The translations under genes were made by a program, and so were the position numbers. The notes under the pieces were generated by a model that did not search any database, had not been told where the DNA came from, and saw nothing but the letters and a program-made list of their open reading frames with translations. Source: Nocardia sp. CC227C (GTDB lineage Bacteria; Actinomycetota; Actinomycetes; Mycobacteriales; Mycobacteriaceae). From it: a stretch of 64,000 nt of DNA. Location: assembly GCF_030767025.1 (NCBI RefSeq), contig NZ_JASITE010000007.1, positions 124,001-188,000 on the forward strand, in the 5' to 3' direction. Each line of letters begins with the position of its first letter. Position 1 is the first letter of the stretch. Positions 42,925 to 52,344 of the stretch are shown piece by piece.

Positions 42925-44490
42925 TCACAGGGTGCAGCTCCGCACTGTGATCGGGCGCTGTGGATCGAGCAGATATCGGGCGACGGCGTCGTTGACACAG
43001 TCGCTGGCTCCGGAAAGGGTGACGGTGTGTTGTTCGCCTTCGACGGTGAGAAGTGCACCGCCGAGTGTTTCGGCCAGGCTGACACCGCCTTGGTAGGGGG
43101 TGGACGGGTCGCCGGTCACCGAGATCGTGAGGGTTTGGGGGAGGCCCTCGATATCGGTGGCGTAGGGGAAGCCGAGAGTGGGTTCGGCGGGCCAGAATTC
43201 GCACGGATCCCGAGCGCCTTCGGCGCCGCGCCCGGCGTCGAGGAAGGGGGCCACCGCTTGGATTCGGCGCTTGAGCTCCACCTCTTCGGCGGGCGTGTGG
43301 CGTTGTTCGTCCATGCAGTTGATGGCGTAGAGCGCCTCGGTGAAATTGGGGTAGCGTCCGTCCGGGCCGCGTCCGGCGAAGACTTCGCCGATCGCGCTCA
43401 GGGTGTCGCCACGACCGGCCGCGATCTCGGCCAAACCCTTCTCGATGGCGGGCCAGGCGGCCGAGTCGTAAAGTCCGGCGACCACCGCGCCCCAGGCGGC
43501 GTCGTAGGTCAGCTCCCCACCGCCGGTCACGGGTACCGGCCGATCGAGCAAGGGCCGCAGCAGGGTCTGGAAGTTTCGGCTGGCCGTGCCGGGATCGGTG
43601 CCCAGCGGGCACTCGGGTCGGGTGGCGCAGGCGGCGGCCATCTCGTCGAAGGATCGCTGGAAGCCGGCCCACTGGGTGATGCGTCGTTCATCGGTTCCGG
43701 TGCGCGGGTCGATGGCTCCGTCGAGGACCATCGCGCGCACCTTGTCCGGGAAGGTCTCGGCGTAGACCGCGCCGAGCCGGGTGCCGTAGCTCTGACCGAA
43801 GAAGTTCAGCCGCTCGTCGCCGAGCACGGCGCGCAGAATGTCCATATCGCGCACCACATCCCGGGTGCCGACGTGGGCGAGCACATCCCTGCCTCCGGAG
43901 CGCTCGGCACAGCGGTCGACCAACCGGCGGCTGTCCTCCTCCGTGAGCGTCCCGGCGCCGACCGTCACGGAGGTCACGGCTGTTCCGGCCTCGATCTCCG
44001 CGTCGGTGAAGCAGTCGACGGCCGGTATCGAGGCCCCGACACCGCGCGGATCGAACCCGATGAGATCGAACCGCTCGGTTACCGGGCTACCCGCCCAGGT
44101 CTTCCCGGCCACGGCGGCCATGCTCATTCCGGCACCACCGGGACCGCCCGGATTGAGTAGCAGCGACCCGATCCGCTCGCCACCCGCGGCGGCTCGCAGT
44201 AGCGCGATCTGCATGGTCCGTCCGTCGGGATCATCGTAGTCCAGCGGCACTTCTATTCGCGCGCAGCGGAATTCGGGGTCGGCGGCGAAGGCTTGGGCAT
44301 CGGCCGCGGTGGTGGCGTATCCGTCGCAACTACCGAATGCCGGTTGCTGTTCGTAGAACCGTTGCAGCTCGGGGCCGGGCCGCCCGGATTCGGCCGGTTC
44401 CGCCCGGCCACACGCGCTGAGCGCCAGCGCGAGCAGGAAGATCGCTGCCATGATCCGGCGGCCGGGTACGCGCCCGGATACATACGACAT
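42925..44490 (-). CDS. Secreted TAP-type alpha/beta hydrolase (lipoprotein)
   Basis: A 521-residue protein. Residues 1-28 end in the lipobox LSAC, so it is probably a membrane-anchored lipoprotein. LLNPGGPGGAG is the oxyanion region, FFGQSYGTRLG carries the nucleophile serine, TGDPSTPY the aspartate and EGEQHTV the histidine. This is the tripeptidyl aminopeptidase/SlpD-E family, which trims peptides outside the cell. The ATG at 44490 gives the signal peptide directly; an ATG at 44511 is also possible. No operon partner is seen. Confidence 0.85.
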   Translation of the reverse strand: MSYVSGRVPGRRIMAAIFLLALALSACGRAEPAESGRPGPELQRFYEQQPAFGSCDGYATTAADAQAFAADPEFRCARIEVPLDYDDPDGRTMQIALLRAAAGGERIGSLLLNPGGPGGAGMSMAAVAGKTWAGSPVTERFDLIGFDPRGVGASIPAVDCFTDAEIEAGTAVTSVTVGAGTLTEEDSRRLVDRCAERSGGRDVLAHVGTRDVVRDMDILRAVLGDERLNFFGQSYGTRLGAVYAETFPDKVRAMVLDGAIDPRTGTDERRITQWAGFQRSFDEMAAACATRPECPLGTDPGTASRNFQTLLRPLLDRPVPVTGGGELTYDAAWGAVVAGLYDSAAWPAIEKGLAEIAAGRGDTLSAIGEVFAGRGPDGRYPNFTEALYAINCMDEQRHTPAEEVELKRRIQAVAPFLDAGRGAEGARDPCEFWPAEPTLGFPYATDIEGLPQTLTISVTGDPSTPYQGGVSLAETLGGALLTVEGEQHTVTLSGASDCVNDAVARYLLDPQRPITVRSCTL

Positions 44491-44673
44491 CACTGTCGAA
44501 TCAACTCCCATCGGGATCGGTCGGCTTCGCGGCGTCGGATTCGCCGGTACGCCTGTACCGGACGAATGACAGTCCGAACCTGCCGCAGCGGCACGGTCGC
44601 ACGCAATACCCGGGTGTCGATACTCGAACATGGCGGGTGCGGTCGCGGTTGCACAGTGTCGCCACCGGGTGAA

Positions 44674-46148
44674 TCACCGGCCCACCGCATGCGAACGTGG
44701 CTGCCGTGGTGTCGCCGGTGCGGCGGACCTGTTGCGTACCAGTATGATCGCGGGCACCGCGGCGAGGGCGAAGAGGACTCCCGCCATCGTGACATAGAGA
44801 TGTACGCCGGTCGCCGTGCTCACCGGAGCCCCGTCGGCGAGGGTTCCGGGAATCCGGGTCGCCTTGAGCACCTCGCCCCCGGCGAAGTTGACGACCACCG
44901 AGCCGAGGGCGAGCACGACCGACACCAGACCGGCGATCGTTCCCTGCCGTTCGGCCGGTTCGAGATCGGTCGCCAGGTTGTAGCCGGAGGCGCCGATCGC
45001 ACCGGCCGCCATGCCGACCAGGGCACCGCAGGCGATGGCCACAGGGAGCGTCGATACACCCGCCAGCATGGCGAAGGTCGCCACCGCACCGACCAGGATG
45101 CCGCCGAGCAGGGGGATCGCGGGGCCGAACCGCCCCGCGATCCATCCGGCGCACACCCCGCCGACCACAATGCCGAGATTGGGTGTGGCGAGCAGCACCG
45201 CGATCGCCTCGCCGTCACCCAATCCGTACCCGAGCCCCAGGTCGGGAGGCACCTGGGCGATAATGCTCGTGAGTTGCAGCATGCTTCGGAAGGAGCCCGC
45301 CGCCAGCACCAGTGCCAGCAGCGTCAACAGGATCGGACGGCGCAGCGCTCGGATATCGATGACGGGTTCGTCCACCCGCAGTGCGAGCACAGCCCAACCG
45401 GCCAGTGCGCCGAACCCGGCGACCAGCAGCGTGAGCATCCCCCGGATCCCCATCCGAGATGTCTGCCGAGGCTGATGTAGGCTAGTACCGCGCCGAGCCC
45501 GCCGCCGAGCAGCAGTGCCCCGCCCACGTCGATCCGGCCGTGGCCCAGGATCGGCGACTCCGGGATGAAGGCGCGTACGCAGAGCGCGGCCGCCGCGGCG
45601 AGCAGCGCCGCGGCCATGAATATGCTCTGATAGCCGAACAGATCGATGATCGGTTTCATCAGGAACGGTTCGACGATGCCGACCACCGACGATCCGGATG
45701 TCACCAGTCCGACCACGGCCATCGCCACCTTCGGGGTGCAGATCTGGCGCGTGAGGGCGACCGTCAGGAATACCGCCGCGAAGGCGGCGCCCTGGAGAAA
45801 GCGGCCCGCCAGGAAGATCCAGAGGTTCGGGGCGAGGAGGCAGACCAGCGCTCCCGCACAGGCCAGCAGCAGGGCACCGATGAGGATCCGGCGCTTGCCG
45901 AAGATGTCGGAGCTCTTCGCGAGCAGCGGTGACCAGATGGCTCCGGCCAGCATGGCGCTCGCATTGAGCCACGCCGCCTGATCGGTGTCGAAATGGTCCA
46001 GCAGTTGGGGCAGCACCATCATGGGCGAACCGATGACCACATCGGCCAGCACATTGGCGAGGGTGAGAACGGCCGCCCAGAGGATGAGCCGCCTACTCCA
46101 GCGGTACTCCCGGACGACGGGGGCGTGGTTCTCCAGCCTGTGTTTCAC
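44674..46148 (-). pseudogene. DHA2-type MFS drug exporter with one frameshift
   Basis: The N-terminal part (ATG 46148) encodes MFS segments with LAKSSDIFGKRRILIGALLL and reads to LGRHLGWGSG. The remaining part (GMLTLLVAGFGALAGW to the stop at 44674) is intact but in another frame. The switch lies at a run of five C on the plus strand (45439-45443); removal of one base would restore a 14-helix DHA2-type exporter of about 490 residues. It is read after the flavin monooxygenase gene. It may be a true mutation, a slippage switch or a sequencing error. Confidence 0.75.
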
Positions 46149-46230
46149 TGTGCATTCTCTTCAGCGCGTAGGGATGTCGATGCGAGGGCCGGATGAGTCG
46201 GCCGCGCAGGGTGCGGATGGCGCGGTGGGT

Positions 46231-47343
46231 TCAGGGCGTGGTGCCGTGCGCTCGCAGCGCCTCGTCGCGGGCCGCGATGGCGGCCCGGGTGGGCGGCACG
46301 ATCCGCTCGCGGCCGCTGTCGACGCGGCCCTGCGCGAATGTGACATAGGGGCGCTGCCGGGTCTCGTATCCCGCGAAAGCCGCGGCGTGGTCACCGCCGA
46401 ACCGCTCGATTTCCTCGGCGAGGAAGTGAGCGCCGGTGAGCGCGAGCGAGGTGCCCCGACCGGACAGGTACGCCGGGCAGTACCCGGCGTCGCCGACCAG
46501 GACGACGCGACCGCGATGCCAGCCGGGCAGGCGGATCTGGCTGGCGGAGGTGAAGTAGAAGCCGGGATCGGCGCGGGCCGCGTCGAGCAGTTCGGGGATC
46601 CGCCACGATCGGTGGCCCGCGAAGGCGTCGAGGAGTATCCGCTTCTGGGCGTCCAGATCGCGGTGGTCGTAATCGATGGGCTCCGAACGGAACTGGAAGT
46701 TGGCGACGGCCTTGTCGCGGTATCGGAAGATGCCCGCCATCCGGCCGGGGACGTTGTAGATCGCGTTGGTGTCCCCGCTGTGCGCCGCGGTGGGAAGGTC
46801 GGCCAGCGCGAAGTAGACGCCGAGGTGCCGGGCGTAGTCCCGCTCGGGGCCGAATACCAGCGCGCGAACCGCGGAATGCTGACCGTCGGCTCCGATGAGC
46901 AGGTCGTACCGCCCGGTGCGGCCGGAGGCGAATCGCACGGCGACCCCGTCACCGTCGTCGGTCACCGTGACGATCGACTCGTCGAAGCGGATCGCCACGG
47001 TGTCCGGGAGCGCCTCGGCGAGGATGCGCACGAGATCCTCGCGGAGGAGTTCGATGTCGTCGTCGGAGTCGCTGATCTCCGCGATCGGTATCCGGGCCAC
47101 CGGCTCGCCGTCGCTGTCGACGAACCGGGTGAGTTCGGACATCCGGACCCGGTGCCGCTGGATCGTCGCGAGCAACCCCATCCGGCCCACGACCTCGATC
47201 GCGTCACCGCGGATATCGATGGGTGTACCGGCGAGCCGGAGTCGGCGGGCGGATTCGACGACGGTGACGTCGTGCCCGCGACGGCTCAGTTCGAGGGCGC
47301 AGGCGAGTCCGGCGATACCGGCGCCGGAGACGAGGACTTTCAC
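46231..47343 (-). CDS. FAD-dependent monooxygenase (TetX-like group)
   Basis: A 370-residue flavoprotein. VLVSGAGIAGLACALELSRR is the FAD motif, DLLIGADGQHSAVR the DG motif and VVLVGDAGYCPAYLSGRG the GD motif. The short length and lack of a C-terminal thioredoxin domain fit the TetX/PgaE-like aromatic hydroxylases that can inactivate antibiotics. It is divergent from a TetR gene and followed by a drug exporter gene (83 nt), so the set looks like a detoxification cassette. The substrate is unknown. Confidence 0.85.
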   Translation of the reverse strand: MKVLVSGAGIAGLACALELSRRGHDVTVVESARRLRLAGTPIDIRGDAIEVVGRMGLLATIQRHRVRMSELTRFVDSDGEPVARIPIAEISDSDDDIELLREDLVRILAEALPDTVAIRFDESIVTVTDDGDGVAVRFASGRTGRYDLLIGADGQHSAVRALVFGPERDYARHLGVYFALADLPTAAHSGDTNAIYNVPGRMAGIFRYRDKAVANFQFRSEPIDYDHRDLDAQKRILLDAFAGHRSWRIPELLDAARADPGFYFTSASQIRLPGWHRGRVVLVGDAGYCPAYLSGRGTSLALTGAHFLAEEIERFGGDHAAAFAGYETRQRPYVTFAQGRVDSGRERIVPPTRAAIAARDEALRAHGTTP

Positions 47344-47366
47344 TGATGGCCTCCAAGCCTGATGCT

Positions 47367-47389
47367 AAAAGCAACAAACTGTTGCTTTT
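47367..47389. promoter_or_regulatory. TetR operator
   Basis: AAAAGCAACA and TGTTGCTTTT form a perfect 10-bp inverted repeat with an AAC spacer. ATGCT and AGCAT flank it as weaker outer arms. It lies 24 nt before the monooxygenase start and should be bound by the divergent TetR protein. Confidence 0.7.
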
Positions 47390-47472
47390 GTGGAGCATAC
47401 TGACCACCGGTTTGCACCGCAATGCCGGAGCTGACGACAATCGGCATCCGAACGGAGGAGGTGAGCCTGGCG

Positions 47473-48081
47473 ATGGCCGACGAGAGCGCGGACCGCTCGC
47501 CCGCGCGGCGACCCGGTGGCCGTAGCGCCCGGGTGCGGGCGCAGATCCTCGCTGCCACAGCCGAACTCGTGGCGCGTGACGGCATCGCGGGCTTCCGCTA
47601 CGAGGAGGTCGCCGAGCGTGCCGGGGTGAACAAGACCAGCGTCTACCGCAACTGGCCCGACCGCGAGGAACTGGTGGTCGAGGCGCTGCTGCGCTACGCC
47701 GAGGATCTCGCCTCGGTCGCCGACACCGGCGACATCCACCGCGACCTGGTGGACTACCTGCTGGCCCTCGCCGGAGCCCTGGAAACGCCGTTCGGCCGGA
47801 CCCTCGCGCAGGCTGTCCAGCCCGACCGCCGGAACGACACCGTGCAGATGCTCACCAAGGTCTTGGACGAGCGGGTGGCCGCGCTGCGGCGTCGGGTCGA
47901 CATCGCTGTCGACCGCGGTGAGCTGCCCTCGGTCGACAGCGCCTTCCTCGGCGAGATGATCTCCGGCCCCGTACATCTCATCGTCGACCGCGGCATGCGC
48001 ACATTCAACCGCGCGGACGCGGAGCGCATCGTCACCGTGGTGCTCGCCGGAATTCGCGCCACGACACCGCCGCCCGACTGA
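47473..48081 (+). CDS. TetR family transcriptional regulator
   Basis: A 202-residue TetR protein. The DNA-binding domain (RVRAQILAATAELVARDGIA, then GVNKTSVYRNWPDREEL) spans about 16-65, and the C-terminal domain resembles TetR_C family members of actinobacterial exporters. The ATG at 47473 is used; GTG 47461 and ATG 47422 are open upstream, and AGGAGG at 47454-47459 lies before both 47461 and 47473. It is divergent from the flavin monooxygenase/exporter pair. Confidence 0.85.
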   Translation: MADESADRSPARRPGGRSARVRAQILAATAELVARDGIAGFRYEEVAERAGVNKTSVYRNWPDREELVVEALLRYAEDLASVADTGDIHRDLVDYLLALAGALETPFGRTLAQAVQPDRRNDTVQMLTKVLDERVAALRRRVDIAVDRGELPSVDSAFLGEMISGPVHLIVDRGMRTFNRADAERIVTVVLAGIRATTPPPD

Positions 48082-48115
48082 ACACGGATTCGCGTCTCCG
48101 CCCGGACGGAAATGG

Positions 48116-48343
48116 CTAAGCCAACTCGACTTCCGTGAAACTCACGGTCAACCGGTGCCTCTGCTCGCGCAGCACATTTCCCTCACGTCGAGCCAGCCCC
48201 TCCCCGAAGTCGATGTGTAGCTTGGCATTACCGGCGTCCACCTCGCGCACCACCCCGCAGATCCCACGGAACGGACCCTCCGGAAACCACACGACATCAC
48301 CTGGCGCGAATTCGGTAAACCCCACGGAATCAATGTAATTCAA
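48116..48343 (-). CDS. Free-standing KOW (NusG C-terminal-like) protein
   Basis: A 75-residue frame whose core reads PGDVVWFPEGPFRGICG, VVREVDAGNAKLHIDF and LTVSFTEVELA. The order and spacing match the KOW domain that ends NusG (GD-V-V-GPF-G-G-V-EVD, then KL-V, then L-F-V). The NusG NGN domain is absent. The start is uncertain: TTG 48343 or GTG 48325, neither with a strong ribosome site. It might bind ribosomal S10 or Rho like NusG's KOW, which is an inference. Confidence 0.55.
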   Translation of the reverse strand: MNYIDSVGFTEFAPGDVVWFPEGPFRGICGVVREVDAGNAKLHIDFGEGLARREGNVLREQRHRLTVSFTEVELA

Positions 48344-48594
48344 TAAGCCGCCACTGTCCGCGCGAGCGCGGCACGTCCCGTTCCGGTGCGCCGTGGGTCC
48401 GCTACGGCTCAGACTGAACGCGAATCGCCGGAACCGTTTCGGCACGCGGCAGCCCGTACCGCCGCGATTCGCTGCGGCTGCCGCCGGATCGCGCTGATCT
48501 ATGTATCCGCTCGCCGTCATCGGCGCGCAACACCTTCCCGCACCTCGCCGGGCAAATATCGCCTGCTGTCGGTGCGTGGCGGCAGACTTGTGGC

Positions 48595-49206
48595 ATGGAG
48601 ATCACAGCGGCCGTCGCGGCGGTTCTCGGAGCGTTCGGGCTGTCGGGTGCGGCGGGGCTCAATGCGTGGTTGCCGCTGCTGGCGGTGGGGGTCGCGGATC
48701 GGGTGGGGTGGATCGATCTGGGCAGTTCGTACGGGTGGCTGTCGTCGACGCCGGTGCTGATCGGTATCGGGGTGGTGTTCCTGCTCGATCTCGTCGGGGA
48801 CAAGATCCCGGCGATCGATTCGGTGGTGCACGGTATCGGGGTGCTCGTCGCCCCGGTGTCCGGCGCGATCCTCTTCGCGGCCGAGACCAGCCTGTCCGCG
48901 AATCTGCCGCCCGGGGTCGCCGCCGTGCTGGGCGCGATCACCGCGGGCAGTGTGCACGCCGGGCGCACCGCGGCGCGGCCGTTCGTCACGGGAACGACTG
49001 CGGGCGCGGGCAATCCGGTCGTCTCCACCGCCGAGGACGGCACCTCGCTCGCGCTCACCGTCCTGGCGCTGGCGGTCCCGGTGGTCGCGTTCATCGCGGT
49101 GCTGCTCCTGCTGATCGGGCTGGGCTGGCTGGCTCTGCGGGCCGGGCGGTGGCTTCGCGGTGGACGCGGGCGGGGGCAGCCCGGAGCGGGTGGGGAGCGG
49201 CGTTGA
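48595..49206 (+). CDS. DUF4126 membrane protein
   Basis: A 203-residue protein with about four to five transmembrane segments. FGLSGAAGLNAWLPLLAVGV, FLLDLVGDKIPAIDSVVHGI and TAGSVHAGRTAARP are conserved in DUF4126 (PF13548), which is of unknown function. The C-terminus ends in a basic stretch. It is followed 58 nt later by an esterase gene on the same strand and may be co-transcribed with it. Confidence 0.8.
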   Translation: MEITAAVAAVLGAFGLSGAAGLNAWLPLLAVGVADRVGWIDLGSSYGWLSSTPVLIGIGVVFLLDLVGDKIPAIDSVVHGIGVLVAPVSGAILFAAETSLSANLPPGVAAVLGAITAGSVHAGRTAARPFVTGTTAGAGNPVVSTAEDGTSLALTVLALAVPVVAFIAVLLLLIGLGWLALRAGRWLRGGRGRGQPGAGGERR

Positions 49207-49264
49207 TCACGCCCCGCGGCGCACTCCGGGTAGCCTGCGGTGGCAGGACGGCGGAGAGGTGACC

Positions 49265-49927
49265 ATGAGCACGTTCGTTTTGGTGCACGGCGCCGGGGAC
49301 GGCGGCTGGAGTTGGCACGTGGTGGCGGCGGAATTGCGTCGTCGCGGGCACGATGTCGTCACTCCCGATCTTCCGGCCGATGATGATTCGGTCGGATTGG
49401 ACGGCTATGCCGACACCGTCGTCGAGGCCGTCGGTGACCGGTCCGATCTCGTGGTGGTCGGCCATTCGTTCGGGGCCTTCACCGCGCCGCTGGCGGCCGC
49501 GCGACTGGCGGCCGATCTGCTGGTCCTGGTCGCGGGCATGGTTCCGCTGCCGGGTGAACGGCCGGACGACTGGTGGGAGGCCACCGGTCATCAGTCCAGC
49601 ACCGAATACGTCGACGACGACGCGTTGTACTACCACGACGTACCCGCCGAACTCGCCGCGCGGGCGCGTCGCCGCGAACGCAACCACCCGTCTACCGCGG
49701 CCGGCGCGGCCCCGTGGCCATTGCCGAGCTGGCCGGATATCCCCACGAAGTTCATCGTCTGCACCGAAGACCGTTTGTTCCCAGCCGACTTCCTGCGTCG
49801 CGTGGTCGCCGACCGCCTGGCCATCACCCCGGACGAACTCCCCGCCGGCCACTACGCCGCTCTGGCACGCCCAGTCGAACTGGCCGCACTCCTCGACGGC
49901 TACGTCGCCACACACTCAACGTGCTGA
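49265..49927 (+). CDS. Small alpha/beta hydrolase (esterase-like)
   Basis: A 220-residue alpha/beta hydrolase. It begins TFVLVHGAGDGGWSWHVVAA, has the nucleophile elbow VVVGHSFGAFTAP, an aspartate in CTEDRLFP and the histidine in LPAGHYAALARP. This is the compact esterase group that includes plant methyl-esterase-like proteins and many actinobacterial paralogs. The ATG at 49265 follows GGAGAGG. The substrate is unknown. Confidence 0.85.
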   Translation: MSTFVLVHGAGDGGWSWHVVAAELRRRGHDVVTPDLPADDDSVGLDGYADTVVEAVGDRSDLVVVGHSFGAFTAPLAAARLAADLLVLVAGMVPLPGERPDDWWEATGHQSSTEYVDDDALYYHDVPAELAARARRRERNHPSTAAGAAPWPLPSWPDIPTKFIVCTEDRLFPADFLRRVVADRLAITPDELPAGHYAALARPVELAALLDGYVATHSTC

Positions 49928-49969
49928 GGTGCATGGCGACGAGCAGTGACCGGTCGGGGGATCTCCGGC

Positions 49970-50003
49970 ACCTCGACGCTGAACATTCACACAGCGTCGA
50001 GGT
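49970..50003 (+). terminator. Terminator-like hairpin
   Basis: ACCTCGACGCTG pairs perfectly with CAGCGTCGAGGT (12 bp) around a 10-nt loop. It lies between the convergent esterase and membrane-protein genes. Confidence 0.65.
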
Positions 50004-50097
50004 CAATGTGGCGAGCCCGGACGGAAGTGGGCAGCCGCATGACGGCAGCCCACTATCGCCGCGATGTCGAAGGATCGGTGTTCCGATCGTTCCCGCG

Positions 50098-51255
50098 CTA
50101 GCTTGCCTCGGTCGCGATGGGTTCGGCCGCTTCGCGTCGAGTGCCGCGTGAGTCCACCTGTGGCACCGTGAAAGTCGCGACAATGGTCGCGATGGCGATC
50201 GCGAAGCAGGCGATCGTGTACCAGAGGTTGCCGATCGGGTCGCCGTTGGCGGTGATGCCGTCTTCCGCGCCGAGGAAGTCGGGCAGGGCGGTGATCCACA
50301 GCAGTGCCATGACGGCCAGATAGATCGCGGAGTACCACTGCACGAAGCTGTTTCGGTAACCGGGTGCGGCGGCGCTGCCATTGCGCAGCGCGGACCACTG
50401 GCGAGCCAGTAGCGCCACCGCCACCACCGACAGGACGACAAGCTCGGCGGCGTAGAGGAATCCGCGCACGGTATCGCTGCCCATGCCGAAGACCGTGGCG
50501 GGCAGCGGCAGCACGAAGGTGCCGACCGAGGCCAGGAGTCCGATAACCACCGTGCGCCCGACCAGCTGCGGGCCGCTGAAGTGCGTGCCGGAGTCGACGT
50601 GTCGGCCGACGAAGTACTGCACGCACAGGGCCAGCGACATCGGCCACAGGGCCGCGAAGACGACCACACTGGGCAAGGGCACCGAATCGAACATCGGCTG
50701 ATTGATCGGATTGTCGACCGACCACTCCCACCAGCGCAGCTGCGGCCCGATCTGATCGAAGATCTCGTAGAAGGCGTGGTGGACGAAGCCCACGCAGACC
50801 GCGCCGAGTACGACGCCGTAGCGCCGGAAAACGCCCAGCATTCTGACGATTTCGAAGGCGAGGGTGGCCATCAGCGGATAGATCGCGATGATGTAGAGCG
50901 GCAGCCGCCCCCACAGGAACTCCACCGTGAACAGGTTGTGCGCGAACATCGTGTCGACGTGTTCGTCGATGCCGAAGGCCGCCGGGAAGTACAGCGGCGG
51001 TTCGATAATGAACAGGTAGGCGGTCGCGCCGAACCAGAGCACCAGATTGGTGGGGTCACCGTGACGGCGCAGCCGGACGATCGCGTACACGAGCGCGAGT
51101 ACCGAGCCGAGCACGATGAGGAGCTCGAGTACCGGCAGTGTCCAGTTCTCCAATGCGGCGGGATTGCGGAATTCGACGAGTCCGCCGGTCTCATCACAGG
51201 AGAAGCCCATCCGCGCGGCGAGATCGGCGAAGGTGGGCGTGCACAGGTCGGCCAT
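50098..51255 (-). CDS. Polytopic membrane protein of unknown function
   Basis: A 385-residue protein with about eight to nine transmembrane segments, beginning about residue 40 (VLELLIVLGSVLALVYAIV). Polar residues recur inside the membrane part (FVHHAFYEIFDQIGPQLRWW), which could bind a cofactor or lipid. I do not recognise the family. Its ATG overlaps the TGA of the metal-dependent hydrolase gene by 1 nt (TGATG), so the two are translationally coupled and probably act together. Confidence 0.7.
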   Translation of the reverse strand: MADLCTPTFADLAARMGFSCDETGGLVEFRNPAALENWTLPVLELLIVLGSVLALVYAIVRLRRHGDPTNLVLWFGATAYLFIIEPPLYFPAAFGIDEHVDTMFAHNLFTVEFLWGRLPLYIIAIYPLMATLAFEIVRMLGVFRRYGVVLGAVCVGFVHHAFYEIFDQIGPQLRWWEWSVDNPINQPMFDSVPLPSVVVFAALWPMSLALCVQYFVGRHVDSGTHFSGPQLVGRTVVIGLLASVGTFVLPLPATVFGMGSDTVRGFLYAAELVVLSVVAVALLARQWSALRNGSAAAPGYRNSFVQWYSAIYLAVMALLWITALPDFLGAEDGITANGDPIGNLWYTIACFAIAIATIVATFTVPQVDSRGTRREAAEPIATEAS

Positions 51256-52187
51256 CAGTTCGCCTCCGAACCGGTCAGCGCCTCGGCGGTGTACCAGCGG
51301 GTGCAGTCGTAACCGGCGTCGTAGCGTTCGAACCAGCGGTCGGCCAGCTCGGGCAGCTTCTCATGTTCCGGATCGTGTTTGGGCAGCTGGCTGCGGACGA
51401 CACCGGCGAGGGCGGTGAGCTGTTCCCGCCGCGGCAGCCCGTCGAACGCGCGCGGCATCGGCCCCTTGGTGAGGTACGGCGCGAAGTACTCCAGCACCCG
51501 CTGTTTGGCGCGATGTCGGGCGAACATGGACAGCGAGTCGACCTGCCGGTCGGCCAGCGGAACGTGCTGGTTGAACCCGGTGCACGCGATCCGGATCACC
51601 TTCATCACGTGCGCGAAGATCGACGGCGCCATCCGCATCCGGTAGAGCTCGTCGCCGACGAGGGCGTTGAACAGGATCAGCGCGGAGCTGCGATGCTCGA
51701 CCTCCTCCACGAAATGCCAGATGAACAGCGACGCGACCCGGTCGTCACCCGGCCGGAACAGCGTCTCCTCGTTGTCGAGCATGAGCTTGAACACCGGTGT
51801 GAACGTCGCCTCCAGATCGGCGGTGTAGGCCAGCCGGTAGTCGTGCGAGGTGGCCTCGGTGAGCAGGTCGAACTCGCCGATCACCGCGTCGAGGGTGTTC
51901 TGCAGCCCGGGGTACCGCTTGATCAGCGCCTTGACGTGCTGACGATGGGCGGTGGAATGGTGGCCTTCCTGCCGCATGAACGCATTGGCTTCCGCGGCCA
52001 CCTCCGGATCGGTGAGCACCGGCTTCAGCTGCATGATCAGCTTCACGATCATCTTCTCGAAGCCGACGGCCAGGAACGAGACCGCGTTGGACATGCTCGA
52101 CCAGGCCGGATTCTGCGGGTTCCACAGGAATGGGACGTCGGCCTCCTCGAAGCCGAAGTCCATCTTTCGGGGTTGCACGTGGGTCAC
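51255..52187 (-). CDS. Predicted metal-dependent hydrolase (PF10118-like, ferritin-like)
   Basis: A 310-residue helical protein. FMRQEGHHSTAHRQH and FVEEVEHRSSA give the repeated E-x2-H ligands of a diiron or other two-metal site in a ferritin-like bundle, as in the PF10118 family. The biochemical reaction is unknown; some members are linked to lipid or hydrocarbon use. The GTG at 52187 has GAGG 8 nt upstream and is preferred to ATG 52256. It is first in an operon with a membrane protein and divergent from a TetR gene. Confidence 0.75.
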   Translation of the reverse strand: MTHVQPRKMDFGFEEADVPFLWNPQNPAWSSMSNAVSFLAVGFEKMIVKLIMQLKPVLTDPEVAAEANAFMRQEGHHSTAHRQHVKALIKRYPGLQNTLDAVIGEFDLLTEATSHDYRLAYTADLEATFTPVFKLMLDNEETLFRPGDDRVASLFIWHFVEEVEHRSSALILFNALVGDELYRMRMAPSIFAHVMKVIRIACTGFNQHVPLADRQVDSLSMFARHRAKQRVLEYFAPYLTKGPMPRAFDGLPRREQLTALAGVVRSQLPKHDPEHEKLPELADRWFERYDAGYDCTRWYTAEALTGSEAN

Positions 52188-52251
52188 AGGGCGTACCTCG
52201 CCTCGGGATGTGGGGTCGATCGGTGTCGCGCCCGGCGGACGCGATGCGACA

Positions 52252-52281
52252 ATCATACAAAGAGACGTCTAACTGTATGAT
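52252..52281. promoter_or_regulatory. TetR operator, nested palindrome
   Basis: ATCATACA and TGTATGAT are perfect 8-bp arms 14 nt apart, and the palindrome AGACGTCT (52263-52270) has the same centre. It lies between the hydrolase start and the divergent TetR gene. Confidence 0.7.
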
Positions 52282-52344
52282 CGCTTTGCCGGAATCCGCC
52301 CACCTGCGCGGATGCGGTGCCGCCGCTGTGATACTGTCCGCCCG

